64,000 nucleotides of DNA from Tabrizicola thermarum (GTDB taxonomy: Bacteria; Pseudomonadota; Alphaproteobacteria; Rhodobacterales; Rhodobacteraceae): assembly GCF_003574395.1 (NCBI RefSeq), contig NZ_QMJY01000083.1, positions 186,001 through 250,000 of the forward strand, given 5' to 3'. How positions within the stretch are numbered: position 1 is the first letter of the stretch; each line of letters starts with the position of its first letter. The notes beneath the pieces were generated by a model that was not told the origin of the DNA, searched no databases, and saw only the letters and a program-made list of their open reading frames with translations. The position numbers were made by a program, and so were the translations under genes. Of the stretch, positions 59,246-64,000 are shown piece after piece.

Positions 59246-61348
59246 ATGACAGCCCCTGCAAGCGATCAACCCTGGGACCCGTCGAAGCCGATCCTGGAAA
59301 TCGAGCACCTCTCCATCTCCTTCTTCACCCGTCTGCGGGAAATCCCCGCCGTGATGGACTTCTCCTGCACCGTCATGCCGGGCGAAGCGATGGGCCTCGT
59401 GGGCGAATCCGGCTGCGGCAAGTCCACTGTCGCACTGGCGGTGATGCGCGAACTGGGCAAGACCGGCCGCATCGTTTCCGGCTCGATGAAGTTCAAGGGC
59501 CGCGACCTTGCCCTGATGAACGACGAGGAACTTCGTCACATCCGGGGCAGCGAGATCGCGATGATCTACCAGGAGCCGATGGCAAGCCTGAACCCCGCGA
59601 TGAAGATCGGCGCGCAGCTGGCCGAGGTGCCGATGCTGCATTCCGGCATGTCGAAGGACGAGGCCTGGAAGCTGGCCCGCCAGATCGTCGCCGACGTGCG
59701 GCTGCCCGACCCGGACCGCATCGTCAACGCCTACCCACATCAGCTGTCAGGCGGCCAGCAGCAGCGCATCGTCATCGCCATGGCCTTGATGGCCAAGCCC
59801 GCGCTACTGATCCTCGACGAGCCCACCACGGCGCTGGACGTGACGGTGGAGGCCGGGATCGTCGACCTCGTCAAGGAGTTGGGGAAGAAATACGGCACCT
59901 CGATGCTGTTCATCAGCCACAACCTGGGCCTCATCATGGATGTCTGCGACCGGATCTGCGTGATGTATTCCGGCGAGGCGGTCGAGACCGGGAACGTCAC
60001 CGAGGTTTTCGACAAGATGCGCCATCCCTATACTCAGGCGCTCTTCCGCTCGATCCCGCTGCCCGGGGCCGACAAGAATGCGCGACCGCTCATCTCGATC
60101 CCCGGCAATTTCCCCCTGCCCCACGAACGGCCCAGGGGCTGCAACTTCGGTCCGCGCTGCGACTATTTCGAAAAGGGCCGCTGCGACGAGGCCGATGTCC
60201 CGATGAGCCAAGTCCCCGGCGATGATCGCCACGAAAGCCGCTGCCTGCGCTGGCAGGAGATCGACTGGGACGCGCCCCCCGCCAAGCGCGAGGTCAAGGA
60301 AAAGGCCAGGATCGGCGAGGTCGTCCTGAAAATGGAGGACCTGCGGAAATACTACTCCGTTTCAACCGGCGCCTTCGGTGGCGGGGCCTCGAAGGTGGTC
60401 AAGGCCAACGAAACCCTCAGTTTCGAGGCGCGTGAAGGCGAGACTCTGGCCATCGTGGGCGAATCCGGCTGCGGCAAGTCCACCTTCGCCAAGGTCCTGA
60501 TGGGGCTGGAGACGGCAACGTCGGGCTCGATCATGCTGTTTGACGAAAACGTCCAGTCCACTCCGATCCAGAAGCGCAACACCGACACCGTGTCCCAGGT
60601 GCAGATGGTGTTCCAGAACCCCTTCGATACCCTGAACCCGTCGATGACCGTGGGCCGCCAGATCATCCGCGCGCTCGAGGTCTTCCGCTACGGCGCCTCG
60701 GACGAAGAGCGCAAGAACCGCATGCTCGAACTCCTCGACCTCGTGAAACTCCCCCGCTCGTTCGCCGACCGGATGCCGCGCCAGTTGTCCGGCGGGCAGA
60801 AGCAGCGCGTCGGCATTGCGCGCGCCTTTGCGGGCGGGGCGAAGATCGTGGTGGCAGACGAACCCGTCTCGGCGCTGGACGTGTCGGTCCAGGCGGCCGT
60901 CACCGATCTTCTGATGGACATCCAGCGCGAAAACCGCACGACGCTCCTTTTCATCAGCCACGACCTCTCCATCGTCCGCTACCTCTCGGACCGGGTCATG
61001 GTGATGTATCTCGGCCATGTGGTGGAAATGGGCACGACCGATCAGGTCTTTTCGCCGCCCTACCATCCCTATACCGAGGCGCTGCTGTCCGCCGTGCCCA
61101 TCGCCGACACCAGGGTGATCCGCAAGCGCATCGTGCTGGAAGGCGACATTCCCTCGGCGATGAACCCGCCCACCGGCTGCCCGTTCCAGACCCGGTGCCG
61201 CTGGAAATCACAGGTGAGCCCGGCGGGCCTGTGCGACCGCGAAGTGCCGCCGGTGCAGGTGCTGGAGGGCGGCCACCAGATCAAGTGCCACCTCTCGCCC
61301 GAGGTGCTGGCGACGATGGAACCCGTGATCCAGATCGCGGCCGAATAG
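59246..61348 (+). CDS. ABC transporter fused ATP-binding protein (two ATPase domains)
   Basis: A 700-residue fusion of two oligopeptide-type ATPases (DppD plus DppF). Domain 1 has Walker A GESGCGKSTVALAV (53-66), signature HQLSGGQQQRIVIAM and LLILDEPTTALDV. Domain 2 has GESGCGKSTFAKVL (about 408-421), signature RQLSGGQKQRVGIAR and VVADEPVSALDV. Each is followed by the oligo_HPY C-terminal region with cysteines (GCNFGPRCDYF, GCPFQTRCRW). It lies 4 bases after the second permease and completes the operon. Confidence 0.93.
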   Translation: MTAPASDQPWDPSKPILEIEHLSISFFTRLREIPAVMDFSCTVMPGEAMGLVGESGCGKSTVALAVMRELGKTGRIVSGSMKFKGRDLALMNDEELRHIRGSEIAMIYQEPMASLNPAMKIGAQLAEVPMLHSGMSKDEAWKLARQIVADVRLPDPDRIVNAYPHQLSGGQQQRIVIAMALMAKPALLILDEPTTALDVTVEAGIVDLVKELGKKYGTSMLFISHNLGLIMDVCDRICVMYSGEAVETGNVTEVFDKMRHPYTQALFRSIPLPGADKNARPLISIPGNFPLPHERPRGCNFGPRCDYFEKGRCDEADVPMSQVPGDDRHESRCLRWQEIDWDAPPAKREVKEKARIGEVVLKMEDLRKYYSVSTGAFGGGASKVVKANETLSFEAREGETLAIVGESGCGKSTFAKVLMGLETATSGSIMLFDENVQSTPIQKRNTDTVSQVQMVFQNPFDTLNPSMTVGRQIIRALEVFRYGASDEERKNRMLELLDLVKLPRSFADRMPRQLSGGQKQRVGIARAFAGGAKIVVADEPVSALDVSVQAAVTDLLMDIQRENRTTLLFISHDLSIVRYLSDRVMVMYLGHVVEMGTTDQVFSPPYHPYTEALLSAVPIADTRVIRKRIVLEGDIPSAMNPPTGCPFQTRCRWKSQVSPAGLCDREVPPVQVLEGGHQIKCHLSPEVLATMEPVIQIAAE

Positions 61349-61402
61349 GGAGGTGCGGGCGTAGGGTGGGCGATCCGTCCAGCTTCCCCGGCCGGACGCG
61401 AC

Positions 61403-62023
61403 CTAGCCCAGGATCGCCTTCACATAGTTCTCGGTCTCGGCGAAAGGCGGTATGCCGTTATGTTCTTCCACGGCACCCGGTCCGGCGTTGTAGGCGGCCA
61501 GCGCCAGCTCCCAGCTGCCGAACTTGTCGAACATCATCCGCAGATAGCGGGCACCGCCTTCGAGGTTCTCTTTCGCGTCATTGATGTCCACGCCCAGATG
61601 CTCGGCCGTCTCGGGCATGAGCTGCGCCAACCCCGTCGCGCCCTTGGTAGAGACAGCCACAGGATTCCAGCCGCTTTCCTGTTGCACCAGCCGCAGAAAC
61701 AGGTCCTCCGGCACGCCATGCTTGCGCGCGGCCGCCTTGGCGACGTCGAGATACTCGCCCTTGTAGCTGCCGCGATAAGCCGGAATACCCCTGGCCTCGG
61801 CCGTCTCTTCCCCCTTCCTGTATTTGGGCGTGAGTTTGACCGACCCGCTGTATTGCCTGGACAGCTTCTTCTCGATCAGCTCGGACTGCGACTTGAAGAT
61901 CGCACTGCGCGACTTGGTGGAGCCGGACAGGTTCAGCCCCTCCGCCTGACCTGCCCCTGCAAGCCCGACGGACATCGCGGCCACGATTGCTGTGCGGCGC
62001 ACCCTCTGCATTCCGAAATCCAT
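61403..62023 (-). CDS. Lytic transglycosylase (SLT domain)
   Basis: A 206-residue exported enzyme cleaving peptidoglycan glycan strands. The signal peptide ends near GAGQAEG. The Goose-lysozyme-like SLT domain (about 90-206) has the catalytic glutamate Glu116 in [10 protein letters not shown], then [19 protein letters not shown] and [12 protein letters not shown]. The start at 62023 is preferred; Met 62011 and Met 62071 are in frame. Divergent from ssb. Confidence 0.88.
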   Translation of the reverse strand: MDFGMQRVRRTAIVAAMSVGLAGAGQAEGLNLSGSTKSRSAIFKSQSELIEKKLSRQYSGSVKLTPKYRKGEETAEARGIPAYRGSYKGEYLDVAKAAARKHGVPEDLFLRLVQQESGWNPVAVSTKGATGLAQLMPETAEHLGVDINDAKENLEGGARYLRMMFDKFGSWELALAAYNAGPGAVEEHNGIPPFAETENYVKAILG

Positions 62024-62172
62024 ACCAACAGGTCCGCGACCCCATCGCACGACCGGCAGGACTATAGCCATTTCGCCCTGATTTTCCAGTCGTGAATTCG
62101 CCGGCTTTCCCGACCGCGCCAGCCGCTGCCGATGCCCAGGTTGCAGCCGCCCGAAACCCCGGTATAGGTTTG

Positions 62173-62200
62173 TTAACCATCCGGGGCGAAGCTGCCCCGG
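62173..62200. promoter_or_regulatory. TTAACCAT half-site and hairpin in the ssb leader
   Basis: TTAACCAT (62173-62180) is the CtrA half-site sequence also present, in complement, upstream of ctrA. Directly after it, CCGGGGC (62181-62187) pairs perfectly with GCCCCGG (62194-62200), ending 10 bases before the ssb ribosome binding site AGGGAGA. Confidence 0.35.
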
Positions 62201-62222
62201 AGATGCGCAAAGGGAGATTCGC

Positions 62223-62744
62223 ATGGCGGGGTCGGTCAACAAGGTCATTCTTATCGGCAACCTCGGCCGGGACCCCGAGGTGCGCAGTTTCCAGAACGGC
62301 GGCAAGGTAGTGAACCTGCGCATCGCCACGACGGAGACGTGGCGTGACCGCACCACCGGCGAACGCAAGGAGCGCACGGAATGGCATTCCGTCGCCATCT
62401 TCAACGAGGCACTGGGCAAGATCGCCGAGCAGTATCTGAAAAAGGGCTCGACGGTCTATATCGAGGGCGCGCTGGAAACCCGCAAATGGCAGGATCAATC
62501 CGGACAGGACAGGTACACCACGGAGGTCGTCCTGCGGCCCTACAACGGCAACCTCACCCTGCTTGGCGGCCGTGACGGCGGATCGGGCGGGGGTGGTGCT
62601 GGCTATGATGACCGGGGCGGCTATGACGATGGCGGTCAGGGGGGCGGCTATGGCGGCGGCTCGTCCTCGGGCGGCGGGCGCGGCGGCTCGGGCGGCGGCT
62701 CGGGCGGCGTGCGGTCGGATCTGGACGACGAAATCCCCTTCTGA
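62223..62744 (+). CDS. ssb: Single-stranded DNA-binding protein
   Basis: The 173-residue protein binds single-stranded DNA as a tetramer in replication and repair. The OB fold (residues 1-110) begins [20 protein letters not shown] and has [20 protein letters not shown] and [15 protein letters not shown] Gly-rich linker follows, and the tail DLDDEIPF is the partner-binding tip. AGGGAGA lies before the ATG. Confidence 0.97.
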   Translation: MAGSVNKVILIGNLGRDPEVRSFQNGGKVVNLRIATTETWRDRTTGERKERTEWHSVAIFNEALGKIAEQYLKKGSTVYIEGALETRKWQDQSGQDRYTTEVVLRPYNGNLTLLGGRDGGSGGGGAGYDDRGGYDDGGQGGGYGGGSSSGGGRGGSGGGSGGVRSDLDDEIPF

Positions 62745-62837
62745 TCCCCGTTGCGATCCGTCTTCGGTGCCACTGGACCTTGACCGGAGCATTCCCTATA
62801 TAATCGGTCAACTTACCCAAGGCACCGGGACAATCAC

Positions 62838-63215
62838 ATGCAGGACCAGACTGAGGCCCAGACCGGGGCACGGACCGAGGGGCAGCCGCTTATCAAGCCC
62901 TCCTCCACCGACCATCCGCTCTATCCGCAGATCGTCGAGGCCTGCCGGACGGTCTTCGACCCGGAAATCCCGGTGAACATCTTCGACCTCGGCCTCGTCT
63001 ACACGATCGAGATCGGGCCGGAGAACGAGGTCGAGATCACCATGACCCTCACCGCCCCCGGCTGTCCGGTTGCCGGAGAGATGCCGGGCTGGGTCGCCAA
63101 TGCCGTCGAACCCCTGCCCGGGGTCAAGCAGGTCGATGTCAACATGACCTTCGACCCGCCCTGGGGGATGGAGATGATGTCCGACGAGGCGCGGCTGGAA
63201 CTGGGCTTCATGTAG
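62838..63215 (+). CDS. SUF-associated DUF59 protein (SufT-like)
   Basis: A 125-residue MIP18/DUF59 protein. FDPEIPVNIFDLGLVYTIEI (about 40-59), the cysteine Cys76 in TLTAPGCPVAGEMP and MTFDPPWGMEMMSDEARLEL match SufT/PaaD-type proteins that assist Fe-S cluster delivery. The N-terminus has a charged extension of about 25 residues. It is 93 bases after ssb, and the rest of the suf operon is not in the window. Confidence 0.87.
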   Translation: MQDQTEAQTGARTEGQPLIKPSSTDHPLYPQIVEACRTVFDPEIPVNIFDLGLVYTIEIGPENEVEITMTLTAPGCPVAGEMPGWVANAVEPLPGVKQVDVNMTFDPPWGMEMMSDEARLELGFM

Positions 63216-63288
63216 GCAGGTCGACAGACCCGTCCCTTGGCGCAGTCCTCACCCCGTCAAGCGCAAGCCTTCTGGATTGCCGCGACAC

Positions 63289-63338
63289 TTGCAAGTCAAT
63301 AGGGTTGCAAACCCACTTTGCAAGCCTTATAACTTGCA
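63289..63338 (+). promoter_or_regulatory. TTGCAA repeats and promoter upstream of the satD-like gene
   Basis: TTGCAA or TTGCAG occurs at 63289, 63305, 63318 and 63334, spaced 16, 13 and 16 bases; the first sits in the perfect palindrome ACTTGCAAGT (63287-63296). TTGCAA at 63305 and TATAAC (63328-63333) form a promoter with a 17-base spacer. Transcription should start about 3 bases before the ATG at 63343. Confidence 0.6.
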
Positions 63339-63342
63339 GGCA

Positions 63343-63975
63343 ATGAACCATGCCACAGTCCTTACCGGCGATGTGATCGGGTCCACTCTGGCCGGGTCGG
63401 CGGAAACCGATGCCACCATCGGCCTGATCCGGTCGGTCGCACTCGATCCTGACAACCTGCTTGGCCGGGATGTCCGCTTTTCGCGCTATCGCGGCGACGG
63501 CTGGCAGGTCTACAGCTCGGATCCCGACCGTGTCTTCCGGATCTGCGTGTTGATCCTTGCGAACCTGCACAGTCACCCGGACTTGCCACGGACGCGCATC
63601 TCGGCGGCCTGCGGCGCCGTCTCATCCCTTCCCGAAACCGGGCTTGCCAGCGCCAGTGGCGAAGCCTTCACCCTGTCCGGTCGCGGCCTTGACGCCATCA
63701 AGCGCCGGAAACTTGTCTACGCTCAGGCGGAGGGTCAGGCTGTCTGGAAGGCGTCCCTCTTCCGCCTGCTGGAGTGGCTGGCCTTTCGCTGGTCGCCCGA
63801 ACAGGCTCAGGCCATCGCGATGTGCTTCCGCCTTGACCCGCCCCATCCCGGCAAGTCGGCCGAAGAACTTGGGATCAGCCGTCAGGCTTTCAGCGCCCGG
63901 CTGGACGGGGCAGGATATGCACCGCTCCTGGAAGCCGACCTCGCCTTCCGCAGCGAAAGGACAGACCGGCCATGA
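63343..63975 (+). CDS. SatD-like protein with C-terminal HTH
   Basis: A 210-residue protein resembling the SatD family. The N-terminal part (1-130) has VLTGDVIGSTLAGS, DVRFSRYRGDGWQVY and the AACGAVSSLPETGLASASGE segment; the pattern recalls a nucleotidyl-cyclase-like palm fold. The C-terminal part (about 150-205) has an HTH: KSAEELGISRQAFSARL. Almost no 5' leader is predicted. It overlaps the following DUF3307 gene by 4 bases (ATGA), a pairing seen in other phyla. Biochemical function unknown; sensor or regulator is an inference. Confidence 0.65.
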   Translation: MNHATVLTGDVIGSTLAGSAETDATIGLIRSVALDPDNLLGRDVRFSRYRGDGWQVYSSDPDRVFRICVLILANLHSHPDLPRTRISAACGAVSSLPETGLASASGEAFTLSGRGLDAIKRRKLVYAQAEGQAVWKASLFRLLEWLAFRWSPEQAQAIAMCFRLDPPHPGKSAEELGISRQAFSARLDGAGYAPLLEADLAFRSERTDRP

Positions 63976-64000
63976 TCGAAACCTTCGTAGCCCTGCTCTT
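63972..64000 (+). CDS. DUF3307 family membrane protein, 5' end only
   Basis: The first nine codons (MIETFVALL) are present before the window ends. The ATG overlaps the stop of the SatD-like gene. DUF3307 membrane proteins commonly begin this way and commonly follow SatD-like genes, so this is the likely identity, on context more than sequence. Confidence 0.45.

Noticed and set aside
63287-63338. CRISPR-like array at the TTGCAA repeats
   Set aside because: Units are only 6-10 bases with 7-10 base gaps; this fits an operator array, not CRISPR repeats and spacers.

Overview
The window is GC-rich, tightly packed chromosomal DNA from an alphaproteobacterium, most likely a member of the Rhodobacterales (Rhodobacter/Paracoccus/Roseobacter group). 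The evidence is a CtrA response regulator next to its inhibitor SciP, a TakP-type TRAP system, DUF2852 and Usg proteins, an arginase plus ornithine cyclodeaminase pair, and the order pyrH-frr-uppS-cdsA-dxr-rseP-bamA-skp-fabZ-lpxA-lpxI-lpxB. I see no rRNA, tRNA, prophage, insertion sequence or CRISPR array. It reads as core chromosome with a few accessory patches.

Layout. 0-5 kb: a PIN-domain gene overlapping an RlmI-type rRNA methyltransferase, a small secreted protein, then edd-eda (Entner-Doudoroff pathway) behind a perfect LacI-type palindrome. 5-10 kb: glnE and a small partner, a DUF2852 membrane protein behind two matching operators, bpt and a VOC protein. 10-11 kb: two decayed genes (glutathione S-transferase, DMT permease) facing an HxlR regulator. 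11-16.4 kb: TRAP genes dctQM convergent with a TakP-like dctP, a 685-base gene-poor stretch, and a Ca2+/Na+ antiporter. 16.5-20.2 kb: ilvB and ilvN behind a leader-peptide attenuator, with an acyltransferase-3 gene between them. 20.2-27 kb: a PaaG-like hydratase, ccmF-ccmH, arginase, ornithine cyclodeaminase, a short lysine-2,3-aminomutase-like radical SAM enzyme and usg. 27-33.4 kb: gyrA, a small unknown, trmFO, gluQ, hisI and an IscU-like scaffold. 33.5-39.1 kb: a membrane microprotein, recG, ligA, ctrA, sciP. 39.2-40.8 kb: mnmA and a DUF2059 protein. 40.8-52.9 kb: the envelope and translation cluster on the minus strand. 52.9-64 kb: miaA, an AraC regulator, a four-gene peptide-type ABC operon, a lytic transglycosylase, ssb, a SufT-like protein, and a SatD-like gene overlapping the start of a DUF3307 gene cut by the window edge.

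How the parts fit. The 12-gene minus-strand cluster joins UMP kinase and ribosome recycling to undecaprenyl and CDP-diacylglycerol synthesis, isoprenoid synthesis, envelope proteolysis, outer-membrane protein assembly and lipid A synthesis, largely by 4-base stop/start overlaps. Three tRNA-modification genes (trmFO, mnmA, miaA) and a tRNA-Asp modifier (gluQ) are scattered through the window. The most informative non-coding signals are the ilvB attenuator (15-residue leader with a Leu-Leu-Val-Ile-Val run), twin operators before DUF2852, a nested inverted repeat covering the lpxB start codon, GTTAAC sites before ctrA, and TTGCAA repeats over a probably near-leaderless satD-like promoter.
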